From Cenococcum geophilum 1.58 (lineage: Eukaryota > Ascomycota > Dothideomycetes > Gloniales > Gloniaceae): a stretch of DNA of 64,000 nucleotides. Shown here one piece after another: positions 32,405-43,163 of the stretch. The stretch covers positions 62,001 through 126,000 of the forward strand of contig KV748194.1 in the NCBI GenBank assembly GCA_001692895.1. Direction: 5' to 3'. A program made the translations under genes and the position numbers. Within the stretch, counting starts at the first letter, position 1. The number at the start of each line of letters is the position of its first letter. A model generated the notes under the pieces. That model did not search any database, was not told where the DNA came from, and saw nothing but the letters and a program-made list of their open reading frames with translations.

Positions 32405-34683
32405 ATGGAAAACAGAATTGAACAACCAGGTCAGAACACGGACAACATGGATCAATCTACCACTGCACTAAAGAAAAGCAGGGCAAAATCTTGCACAGCG
32501 TGCCGACAAGTGGAGGTAGGGCTACTTTGCGCCTCAGACCAGCCGATCCCACGTATAAATGCAATCAATACTGATCTAAATATAGCTCCAATGCGACGCC
32601 AAGGATACCTATCCAGCGTCATGTTCGAGGTGCAGGGCAGGTAATCATGACTGCAAGATGGACTCGACCTTTAAACGAATCGCCACTAGGCGGTTCGTTC
32701 ACAGAACTCTAATTTTCGGCGAACAGATTCTGAATGAGTGAATAGGCGTGTCGAAGATCTTACCAATCAGCTCAATAGTGTTCAAAGAGCCCTCGCGCTA
32801 GAGCAACCAACGGATATCCCGGAAGGTAGTGATATGCATCTATCTCATCACCATCAGGCTTCAGCTGCTCTTCCAACGCCCTCTGTGGAACAGCTGTCAT
32901 TGCACCCCTTTCAAAGCGCCCCTCAGGTCGTCACCCCTTCTAAGAGCTCTTCATCAAGCACCGCATGGTTCGACGCAAACTCACTAGTTTCAACACCAAA
33001 TTTCCCTCACTATTGGGTTATCGAAGGGATCACAATTGAGCACAGCGTTGTTGTCGATATTTTCCAACAGTAAGTCTTCCCGTAATGGTCTCAGCAACCT
33101 AACTCACGAGTTTGAAGATTTAATGACTTTTACTATCCCCACCTTCCAATTATTGAGCCAGTCACGTCTCTGCAGGACCTATACAGTTCAAGCCCCGCTC
33201 TATTTTGGAGTATTGTGCTTACCGCGAGTCGTCATCACCCTCACTATGCAGTAGTGTATGAGCAACTAAAAGACCCCTTTCGGCGACTTATCGGGCGCAC
33301 TTTAAGCTCGCCACTCAATATTCTCAGCGATTTGCAGGCCGTGCTTATTACTTGTCACTGGCCTCTGGAGATTAAACTGCAAACTGAGGATCCGAGCTGC
33401 ATGCATTCTGGGATGGCCATTAATGCAGCCTTGCAGATGGGTTTGGACAAGTCTGAAGACGAAGTGCTGTTTGGCTATCGTAGAGCGAGGTACTCTCTAA
33501 AGAATTTCAGTCAAAAGTATAGCGTGATGACTTGGATGAAATGCTTCCAGATTGGCACTCAGTGAGTCTTGCCGCTAGTTCCTACGTTCAATTTGGATAT
33601 TTAAATACCATCGGGTTTTAACTGACCTCAATTTAGGCTCAGTTCATGGCATGGATTGCCTCCCCCTATTAGTTCTGCATCAAGTCTTTAGAAACTCTCT
33701 GTGCTTTATGACGAAGCTAGCATCCCGAATGAGATGATTGCAATGACAGAGATCCAGCGGCAGTTCGCCCGATTTACAAACATACTTGAAGAATCTGGCA
33801 CTGAAGTTTCAGTATCTCTTATACAAATCTTTGCTCAGGATCTGGGTGATATCAAACGACGATTTTCAACCTCGTGGTCGGCAATCAGCGGATATTAATT
33901 TGCAGGGAGTAAAGCTATACTTATTTGCTCTTCCTCTCGTATCGATTGATCAACAGCACATTAGGGCTCTGCGCGGCTTAGATTCTGCAGCATTTCTCTG
34001 CACTATTTTGCAATGGGGACATGTGGCTGCCATACGGCTCACCCATCTCATGGTTGAGCTGGGTGGTTTGCGCGGCGTTGATGATCCGTCGTGTGGAACA
34101 TACGAGAGCGGAGGATGTCCTCTACTTGCGCATCCTAAGCACCATTTCCGAGTCGCGTTCTTCGCCTGCACCATGCTTCTCAAATATCTTGACTGTAACC
34201 GGGATGCGTCTCCAGCCGATAAAGAAGCCGCTCGCAATGCAGTGTCCACAACGTATCAGCTCTTCAACAGATTTCAATCTTCATATCAGCATGTACGGGC
34301 AGCGAAAATGATGGAAGTCCTGGCCCGTACGGTTGTACCAGACCGGGGAAGAATGGTGACACGTCAAAACTCGATTGGGAGCTTCGCTCTTATATAACGC
34401 GATCCGGACAGCGGCAAAAATTCGAGGCCGCCTGAACGATCCGGAGTTTTCCATCACTGCGACCCCTTCGAACAGCGCGCCTTCTGCGACGGACGGAATG
34501 GATCAGGGCATGAGGACAGTCGCAGATTTTTCTCAAAGTGCTGACATGATGTCCCAACAAGCTACGGCCTCTGGCCACAGCTTTCCTTGGGGTCTGTGGG
34601 ACGATGAATTGTTTGATACGCTAGGCTTTGGTTGGAATGACCAGCCCTATCCTAACATGTCTGGGAATATGGATTTTCTATAA
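32405..34683 (+). pseudogene. Zn2Cys6 fungal transcription factor, degraded
   Basis: Spliced exons 32405-32515, 32586-32692, 32746-33069, 33118-33561 and 33637 onward give a Zn2Cys6 domain (C-x2-C-x6-C-x9-C-x2-C-x6-C, the third Cys coming from exon 2), a short coiled linker ('RRVEDLTNQLNSVQ') and the fungal-TF middle region ('DFYYPHLPIIEP', 'PALFWSIVLTASRHHP', 'VLITCHWPLE', 'INAALQMGLDK'). An in-frame TAG at 33689-33691 interrupts conserved sequence ('PPPISS..SL-KLSVLYDEASIP'). Further frame changes are needed near 33885 ('SADINLQGVKLYL' is in another frame) and near 34375 ('GASLLYNAIRTAAKIRGR'). Three breaks outside plausible introns point to a pseudogene; sequencing error is the main alternative. 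Confidence 0.7.
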
Positions 34684-35268
34684 ATCAACTGCGAGTCGTG
34701 CTAACAATACCTTATCTTAACTGCGAAATTCCCGGTTTCTCTCAAGCTCTGTCGCTTTGGTCATCATCTTTAAAGCATGTGTAATTGGTGTAAGCAGCAA
34801 ACCCAGCCAGTTTCAACCTGTGCTGCACCCACAGACTACTTCATCCCGGCTACAGTTGAGATTAACCATGTAGCTGCACGAAACGCGACGGCAATCTGCA
34901 GGTTTTCACGTGTATGGACCTTCTACAGCCGAAGTATTAGGTTTCATAGCTGCGCCAACACGCTCGCACTCCTGAACTGCGAAACCCGCAACTCGGACTT
35001 GGCGCTTACCACCAATCACATAGCTCCAATTAAGGTGCGAATTCAGGAGCACCATTCTGCTATCCACTTTGCGATGCTCACAGCTTACGAGCGCTGAACC
35101 AAAATATCAATGGTTTACGGATTTGTCCATGTCTAAGCCTCCATGGAGTACTTATAAGAGATACTTACAACCCGGGAGGCAAATCATACCAAGCAGACCA
35201 ATACCAAGGACTCTAATTACAACCCTAACTATAACAACACCAAAAGCCGCTGAGCTGAATCTTTAGAT
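34684..35268. other. Intergenic
   Basis: Between two pseudogenes. No supported gene; a 106-codon frame (34777-35097) has no features. Confidence 0.5.
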
Positions 35269-36276
35269 ATGGGCCTTATTGCCAACCCCGTGATCCCGGA
35301 TGCGCAATGTACACTACAAACCTGCTCTCGTCTTCAAGCTCATTATCAATACATTCCTTCTCTAGCAGGCAATGCACTCTACGCAGGCATATTTGGTCTC
35401 CTACTCGCCTTTCAAATCTTCTTTGGGTGGCGGCCCGAACATGGGGTTTCCTCGGTGGCATGTTCGGTGGACTAGTCCTCGAAATAATCGGATACGTTGG
35501 CCGCATTCAAATGCACTCCAACCCATTCACTGACAGCCCCTTCCTCATGTAAGCCAACATATCACATATGACCTAATTATTTAAGAGCACCCAACTAACC
35601 AATCCCCCAGGTCTCTCGTCACCCTCACCATCGCCCCAGCTTTCCTCTCCGCCTCCATCTACCTCTGCCTGTCCCGTATCGTAGTCGTCTACGGTGAAGA
35701 CCTCTCCCGCTTCCGTCCCCGCACCTACACCCTCATCTTCATATCCTGTGACTTCATTTCGCTAGTGCTGCAAGCCGCCGGCGGCGCTATCGCCTCGGGC
35801 GCCAACGCACCCAGCCAAGACCAGATGGGCATCAACATCATGATCGCAGGGCTCTCCTTTCAAGTCTTCTCGCTCGCACTCTTCGTCGCCCTTAGCGCCG
35901 AGTTCGCCTAGCGCGCGTTCCGCAGCCCGGCGCGGCTGAACGCGGACTTCGAGCGGCTGCGCGACTCGCGCTTCTTCAAGGCCTTCCTGTCAAGCCGGGC
36001 GTCGCGACGCTGTGCATCTTCGTCCGCTCGTGCTTCCGCGTCGCGGAGCTGTCCGGCGGCTTCCATGGCGCGCTGGCGAACCAGCAGGTCACGTTCATAA
36101 TCATCGTCGCGGTCGGTGTGCTGACGGCGTGCCATCCGCTGTTTGCGTTCCAGGGCCGCTGGGCGGATGCCGGGTGGAGTCTGCGCGGGCACGCGGTGGC
36201 GGGTAAGGATGTCAGTGCTGAGAGTTTGGGCCAGGGCGAGCTGGGGATGGGGAAGGTTGGGGGGGTTGTCGTGTGA
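35269..36276 (+). pseudogene. RTA1-like seven-helix membrane protein, degraded
   Basis: Starts at a credible ATG ('[23 protein letters not shown]' is helix 1 of the RTA1 family) and has one intron, 35549-35610. Conserved blocks '[23 protein letters not shown]', '[16 protein letters not shown]', '[16 protein letters not shown]' and 'FIIIVAVGVLTA' are all present but in three frames. One shift lies near 35425-35440. TAG at 35909-35911 replaces the Trp expected after 'AEFA'. Another shift lies near 35985-35995. RTA1-type proteins are linked to lipid translocation and drug or stress resistance. Loss of this copy next to a lost transcription factor suggests joint decay. Confidence 0.75.
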
Positions 36277-37077
36277 GTGCCGCAGTCAGATTGAGGACGA
36301 GGAGGCGCAGTTAAGAATCTGCGGAGCTCGGGGGAGCACTAGGGGGGGGGTGGCAGTTTGAAGGTAAAGAAGTGTGGGGTAGTGAGCTGGGTGGAGCGAT
36401 GACGTAGTTGCTGCTTACTGCTAGAGATGTTTATTTATTAGGGTTTGGGATAAAGGGTTGGTTTAGAGTGTGAGATGGTCAGATAGTCTTAGACTGTAAA
36501 ACGCGATTTCTTTTGTTAATACCAAGGTAGAGGGGAAGTCTTTGTATACATTTACGATGGGGAGGAATAGGAGCTGGATATTAGAGTATTCGGATGCTTA
36601 GGAATACAAAAGCTTCTCTCCTGTATTATAATGGCTTTTTATTGGAACCAGTGACTGTCAAATGTGCAATTACTTCCCCCTAAAATATCATTTCAAAAAG
36701 CTATCCTGTGCGCCGTTGGTAAATGCATACGTGAGGGGACATTTATTTAGTTGGATGAGTGTCCAAAGTACTTCAAGACTAAACAAAGAGAGCTTTTTTA
36801 CTGTTCTCTTGAGCACCTGAAGACACATTTAGGACACCGAAACTTGATTAGACGCCTCTAGGGTGCATAGGATACGCCTGTATTTGTTCATTTTTGGCAA
36901 AGACTCATTCAAACGATATTGCATTTATATACGAAAGCCCATTTAACCTCCACACCGGGTATCTCAAATCATCCTTGCCAAGAATTTCAACTTCACCTTC
37001 CAGCACTATATAGCTTACTATCCCATTCCAAATTCCATAAACTAGTCCGTTCCCTCCAACGCAAACCACTACCTACC
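36277..37077. other. Intergenic
   Basis: Flanked by the RTA1 pseudogene and the 3' end of the STAND gene. Moderately A/T-rich; nothing assignable. Confidence 0.5.
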
Positions 37078-40000
37078 CTAGAAAAAATACGGCACAATAT
37101 CACAATCCTCAATGCGATCAAACTTCTCAAACTTCCCCTGCAACTTCCCTCCCCTCCCGAGGACCCCTTGCATCGCGCCTTCCGCCCCGTCACTACTCTC
37201 CAGCTTCCGCCACCCGCCCATCTGCGCCTGTTCCTGCACAAAAAACCCCATCGGCGGCGCGCTCTCGTGCTTCCTCGCAATCATGCCCTTTGCGCCCGGC
37301 GGCGGCGGCAGCTGTGGCAGCGGTGTCTGCGCGCCCAATATCACGGTCGCCTGGTCGCGGCGCTCGGCCTTGACGCCCGGCACGGGCGGGAAATAATAAA
37401 CCGGCCTTAAAAACAGCTCTGCGGAGCGCGGGAGGAAGACGGGGCCGCGGCAGACTTCAGCGAGGATGGGACCGGCGGCGGCGGCGGGGTCGGGGCGGAA
37501 GAGCGGGACCTTGATGACGTCGAGGGTCAGGCTGCTCTTGGTCAGATAGAGGGCCTTCGGGGTCCAGGTAAGGGAGTAAGGCAGGCGGGAGGCGTAGATG
37601 GAGACGGTGGTGCCGAGGGGGATGGCGGTGCGGAAGACGAGGCGGGGCGGGCTGCGTGCGGTTTTGTGCAGCGATAGGCGGTGCGTTGAGACTTGGAGCG
37701 TGAGGCGGAGAGGGGGCTTGGGCCCGCCTTCGATCGGCGGCTCGTCTTGCCGTGCTTCCAGGGCCGCTAGGTGCAGGTATCCGCCGCAGGGGGAGAAGTG
37801 CGTGCGGATGAAGATGTGGCAGCTGCGAGGAGCAGAACAGCGCAGCGTGCGGGTGAAATAGGTTTTATTGGAGTAGTCGGCGAAGAGGATTTCGCCGCCG
37901 CCGAGCGGCCAGACGAGGAGGGGGGAGGAGGGGTGGAAGACTGGAGGGGAGTTGATGAGTACGGTGGTGAAGAGGTGGCAGAATTGGAAGATTGGGACAG
38001 CGCTGCCGGTTGAGGTGTCGTAGACTTGTAGTTTAACTTGTGGACAGCCGTGGCGTCCGCAAGAAGCTCGTTGGTTTGAGAGAAGAGCCTCGAGCCTCGC
38101 ACTATCTTCGTTCTCTTCATCGCTAGACGCCTCGCTATCGGCACTCTGGGAGTAATCGCTTTCAAAAGATGATGTTTCAATGGATTCGTCTTCATCGGAT
38201 TCATCTTCTTCACCCAGCTTAGTACTTGCTGAACGAGTTGAAAGATCCGAGTCGTCAGCTTCAGAGTTCGCCTTGGATGTGAAGGAACTTCTAGCCTCGG
38301 TGTTGAGAGACTCTTCAGAGTCAGAGTCGCTGAGATCTGACATGTCTTTCATGACTATGTCAGACACACCGGAACCCCAGTCGTTCCACTGGTCTTCATC
38401 ATCAGTCTCGTCTGAGTGGTATTCAGTGGAGCCCTCGCTCCATGACTCGCGTGCGGAGTTGGTCTCAATGGACGATAGTTCCATATCGGAGTCCAGCTGC
38501 AAGGACTCCGCATCCAGCTCCTCTGGAAGACGATCCTGCGCAGTCTCTTCAATACTTTCAATACTTAGGGACGTCTTTGAAGAGTTGGCTGACGACAAGC
38601 TGTCAGCAATCGACGATGCGCCGTCAGACCGTTCCTCAGCGCTGGGCGTAGCGGAGGAGCCGTTCGCTTCCTGTTCATCGAGAGTGTTTGAAAAAAAGTC
38701 TACGAAATTTTGCATGATGAAGTCGTCTAGTCCAGTCGAGTAGAGGTCGCGATGAGTAACTTTTTGCCGTGTTGCTACAGCAAAGTAGCGTCCATTGCTA
38801 GCCAATTCCTCGAAGTAATTGAGCTCTTCCTCAAGACCACTCACGGGGACATAGTCGCCTTTTTCCGACAGTGAAAATATTTGAGAGCTTATGTGGAGGT
38901 ATTTGAAGTCGGGAGTACAAGAGACTGGGGGTGGGCGACCGATGATGGTAGTTCGTAGAGGGGCATCGTAGAGATTCCAGCTTTTCTTGGACACCGGAAA
39001 ATTCTGCGAATGCTTGAGCTTTGGCCTGTGGCCATTGAGACTCCATCTCTGACACTCAACATTCCACTGAGAATCATCTCCCTCTCTGTTTTGCCTCGTT
39101 AACCTTATGCAGATAGTCGAGAGTAGGCTCACTTACAGTTTCTGAAGTTCTATGACTTGCACTTCATTCCCTTGCTCATTAATGTGGTCAAAATAACGGC
39201 TAATATCGACTCCCTCCGGATTATTATCCTCCGCAAATAGGAAACTTTTGTACCGACTCTTGTTTTTATGGAGAAAATGTTTAGGCCCCAAGGAATTCCA
39301 AAGGCAGCGATCAAGATCCCCAGGGCAAGAGCCTTTACTTGAAGCATACTCATCCAGAAAGTATCCCCATTCTCCTACGAAGGTGTAGTATTGCTGGCTC
39401 AATGACCTCCCGAGCTCGCAATTCATTACGAACCATCGCGGGAAGACGCGTCTCAGGTGTAGACCAGCCCACACACGAGATGCGTTAAACCAGAAATTGA
39501 ATTGACCTTGGATTGAGTCAGCAATGAGAATATATTGTAGTTATTGACGACAGGTCTAGACCTCCTTGCCCCATGCGTTGTTGAAGCATACACTAAATTT
39601 TAGGTGGCTTTGTTGTGTCCTTGTGAATGACTCTTTATACTTGAGAAAACAGTATTGGCTTCTCCCCGTGTCAAGTTTCAAAATCCTTCAGCCTCGGAAG
39701 CCTACATGGAATAGCAAGGATTAAACAAATAGCCCCTCACGTGTATGCCTATTCAACGGCGCATTGGATATTCTGGTGTTATACAACCGGGGGGTAGAGA
39801 ATTGGGCATGCTTACCTTCTACAAGAAGGCTCTGTACTTGTAAGCAAGTTAAGAACTGACGAGACATGACGAACTGTTGAACTTTGTCGCACCGATCTTG
39901 TGTGCCGGCAACTTCATCAAGATGTTTGTCCCAATATTTTGCTGCGTAACCAAGCAGTTGGTGGGAATGGATGTCCTCGCCTAGCTCAGAATCGCCTGTG

Positions 40001-42463
40001 CTTGTGTAGAAAGTATCATCTTTCTTTATCAACAGCCGCCGGTATCGCGGCTGTGATAGATATTTGAGGCAAATCTCGGCAATCTCGGCGCTGGTAATTA
40101 AGCATTTACTGCATGGATCCTCCCCTTGTAGAATATTCCTTTTCTTCACGAGGTAGTTCCGAACGGATAAATGTGTCAGGGAGCACACGTTTCTGGATCC
40201 GTCCTGGTTCTCTTCTCTGACCTCAACAAGAGGAGCACAAAGTTCGAGAACTTTGTCCTTGAATAAGGTCTTCCGATTACTCATGTTTTTACCGTGCTCA
40301 GTTGAACACATACCCACGGCTTCGCAAAGCTCTTGGAGATAGAGAGGCCTTTTTGCATAAACAATGCAAGACAATATCTTGCTAAACATAGAGTGGTCAA
40401 CAAGGTTACGTGATCAGATTAAAAAGAATTCTTACCAAGTAAGGGCTCGATCCTCGGGCTTGATGTTCCGGAGCTTGCGGTCATAGTATACCTCATAGTC
40501 TTTGGGAAGACCCTCCTGAATCAGCTCTTGCACATCTTCCAAGCTTGCTGCGGCAGAGATGGCTTCAACCATGAGGGAAGCCCAGAGAAAATTCCCACGA
40601 GTTTGACGCTGCAAATCATTTAAAACCAATTTCTTTGTGCCAGGGTCAATATCCAGGGAGCGAATCTTAGGCAAAGAGCTTTTAAGGTATTCTTCGATGT
40701 CTGAGTTGTTGCGATGTTCATCCACAAGAATCATTTTGAAATGCTCAAGGCTTTGTCGTATCCAACGGCGGTCCTGGCTACTACACCACAACCGGATAGC
40801 AGGTGAGGTGGTACAAGCAAGTTCTTCGAAGAATTGGACGACCTCATAAACCTCAGGCCAATCGGTTCTTTCATCAAGACCGTCTATGAGTACGTACGCT
40901 GGCAACTCAGAAACAATGAACTCAATGAACTTCTTGATATTTTCGGGGTCGTCATTGTTCTTCCAGATGAATGCGTGAAGTTGGTCAGGTATGTCTTGTA
41001 ACTGATCATGAAGCTGCTCGAAAAGCTGCTCGGCGATATTCCGAAATGCTTGAATTGAGGAACACTGCTCATCAAATCTGTAATACTGATACGCAATACC
41101 TGAAAGTGATCTGGCTTCTTTGATATGGCGAACAACGGAGGCACAAAGAACGGACTTGCCCATTCCTGGCGGTGCAGTAAGCCAAAGCGTGGACGACTTC
41201 TCGTCAATCCACTCTTGGAAAGTATCGTCTTTCAGAAGCCAGCCACATGTTCCTGCTCCAGCGGCTTTCAGCGCCGATATCCCGCGGGCTTGGTGCCGGA
41301 AATTACTTTCATTGAGAGTTGACCCTTTGCGAAGCCATTCGTGTACTTTCCTTCGCCGAACGTTATCTTCATTACGTCGCCTTTCCTCAGCAAGCTCCAT
41401 TTTTTCTTTTCGCTGTTCTCTAATCCATTTCGAAATCTCATGTCTTGCTAGGCTTGCTTTGCGCCTTTCCCTTGCTGTCTCTTCTATCTCGTCCCGGTGC
41501 ATTTCCTCCTGAATGATTGGCACTAGTCTTGCGATGTTATTTGCGTCATCTGCTAGATTCTCTAGGATTTCGTCTAGCCTCTTGGTGCTTATAGAGGTCA
41601 CAGATCTCATCATTGCGACGGGAGCTAGAGAGATGAGTTGAAAGTAACTATTGAAAGGGATGCCTACCCACCAGATCGATCGCATTCTTCCACAACTTTG
41701 CTCCAAAAGCGGAGGATGCTCACGTAAGAGGCTCTTAGCACATCCTGCATCTCTGTAGAATGACCGAAAAGCTTCTCATACTTGGTTAACCGAGACAGTC
41801 GCTCAGTTAAGGCTTGGAGCTGAGACTTGATCTGGCTGTACAAGTCTACGTATCGTTTTGAGCACTTCGAAATAAAGTAAGTCCGTCTTCAATAATACTC
41901 AGCGAGTTCAGTGGAGCACATACTTCAATGATAGCTTTCAGCCCTCCCCACACTACTGCAGATGGCATGGGATCCGCTTGGCCTGCGCATTTATGTCAGC
42001 ATTAACCAATACTTCGATGCTCGGCAGTGGATCGAACAGAGGACGTCCAAAATTCCACTATAATCAACCATCACAGTAATTACTGGCTCTAAAACCTTGC
42101 GAATAATTCGCGTTGAAGTTTTATTTGAAGACTCCCGCTCGACCTGCTCCACAGATTGCAGAACATCTCCTGGAGTAACGGACTCGCCAGTATCCAAACA
42201 TTTCCGAATAAATTTCGGCTGTCTGTTTTTCGGGAACGAGCCCAGAAACTCATCGATGGCTCCCCGGAATGGTGAGTTTGCAAACGTGATCGTCGAAGGG
42301 GCCAACGTCAATGAGCTTTTATCCGTTAAATTTTCTCAATAATAAAAAGACATTGTACATCTAAGGAAATAATACCTTGCATATTGTGCCATACTGCATC
42401 TAGCACACGATCGCTCGTATCCAGTACCAAAAGGAGAGTTTCCGTTATCTCGTAAAAGCACTC
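37078..42463 (-). CDS. NACHT STAND (NLR-like) protein with long C-terminal region; 5' end unresolved
   Basis: Eight exons on minus: 42463-42376, 42334-42038, 41982-41924, 41864-41672, 41624-40436, 40381-39816, 39506-39137, 39085-37078; 4770 nt in one frame (1589 aa) without a start codon. The N-terminal part ('LVLDTSDRVLDAVWHNM', 'PFRGAIDEF', 'ADPMPSAVVWGGLKAIIE', 'YEKLFGHSTEMQDVLR') is the fungal domain usually found before NACHT (DUF7708-like by memory). NACHT: Walker A 'APPGMGKSVL', Walker B 'YVLIDGLDE', and 'TRGNFLWASLM' further on. The C-terminal 900 residues lack ankyrin, TPR or WD motifs I can recognise; they hold a 200-residue Ser/Asp/Glu-rich insert. STAND ATPases act as cytosolic switches in heterokaryon incompatibility and immunity. 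The first exon may have been lost: an inverted repeat lies directly upstream. One intron is long (309 bp). Confidence 0.82.
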
Positions 42464-43163
42464 CTAGCGAAGGGCGGAGTATTAAGCTTAAACTACATCT
42501 CGTTATATGAACAGGAAGGAGGTGTGTCTTGGTTTAACAAGGCCCACGCAGTGCGCTGACACCGCTAGGTGTGACGTTCTTCTGGCCCCAACGATGAGGC
42601 TGGGTTGCAAGCATAGACAGATAAGTCGTGGCACACTTTCTTACTAAGCAGCTTCTTTAAAGTAAAATTCTACAAAGCTGGTAAGAGATCGGATTTTAAA
42701 AATGTTTTGCTAAGTATAAAGTTATTAACGGGCTTTATATACGAAAATTTAAAAGATTTTATTCAAAGTGTGGTTGTTAAACCTCAGTTGTTCTTCACAT
42801 GGCCAAAAAAAAGTGTGCCACGACTTATTTGTCCATGCCTGGTTGCTACTTGGCGCCTCGGAGCTATTCGCCCCGCCCTCAAAGCTGACATTGAGCTAAT
42901 ACTAGAGAAGCTTTCTCATGTGATGGGCTGCATGCTGCAGCCCTCAAACACACCAGCCATGTATTTTCAGCAACGCGATCGGCTCTGTCCAAGCCTCCGT
43001 TGCAGGCTGGCAAACCTTTGTCTGCAACTGCGTGCAAAGAGCTCCGTTGCGCGTCTTTCCCAGCTAGTCGCACCAATATCTGGAGTGCATCAGCAGTACG
43101 TTTATACAGCAACTTACCCTTTATGATAGCCAGCCACCAGCCAGATCCTTTTTGGGATTAATA
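42464..43163. other. Head-to-head spacer between STAND and AAA genes
   Basis: 700 bp between the first recognisable STAND exon and the AAA start codon. It holds an inverted repeat (see separate entry) and short frames without features. If both genes are active their promoters lie here. Confidence 0.5.
42608..42842. repeat. Inverted repeat, about 32-bp arms, MITE-like
   Basis: The left arm (about 42609-42640) is the reverse complement of the right arm (about 42810-42842): AAAGTGTGCCACGACTTAT is shared exactly and the match continues with a few transitions. The 170 bp between are A/T-rich. It may be a small insertion that removed or displaced the 5' end of the STAND gene. No target duplication was identified. 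Confidence 0.5.

Noticed and set aside
39104-39136. A 33-bp intron in the STAND gene
   Set aside because: Too short for fungal splicing; the acceptor 18 bp further on keeps the frame and gives a 51-bp intron, which I used.
42707-43126. 139-codon frame between the STAND and AAA genes
   Set aside because: It overlaps the inverted repeat, has no recognisable domain and is opposed by another open frame on the minus strand.
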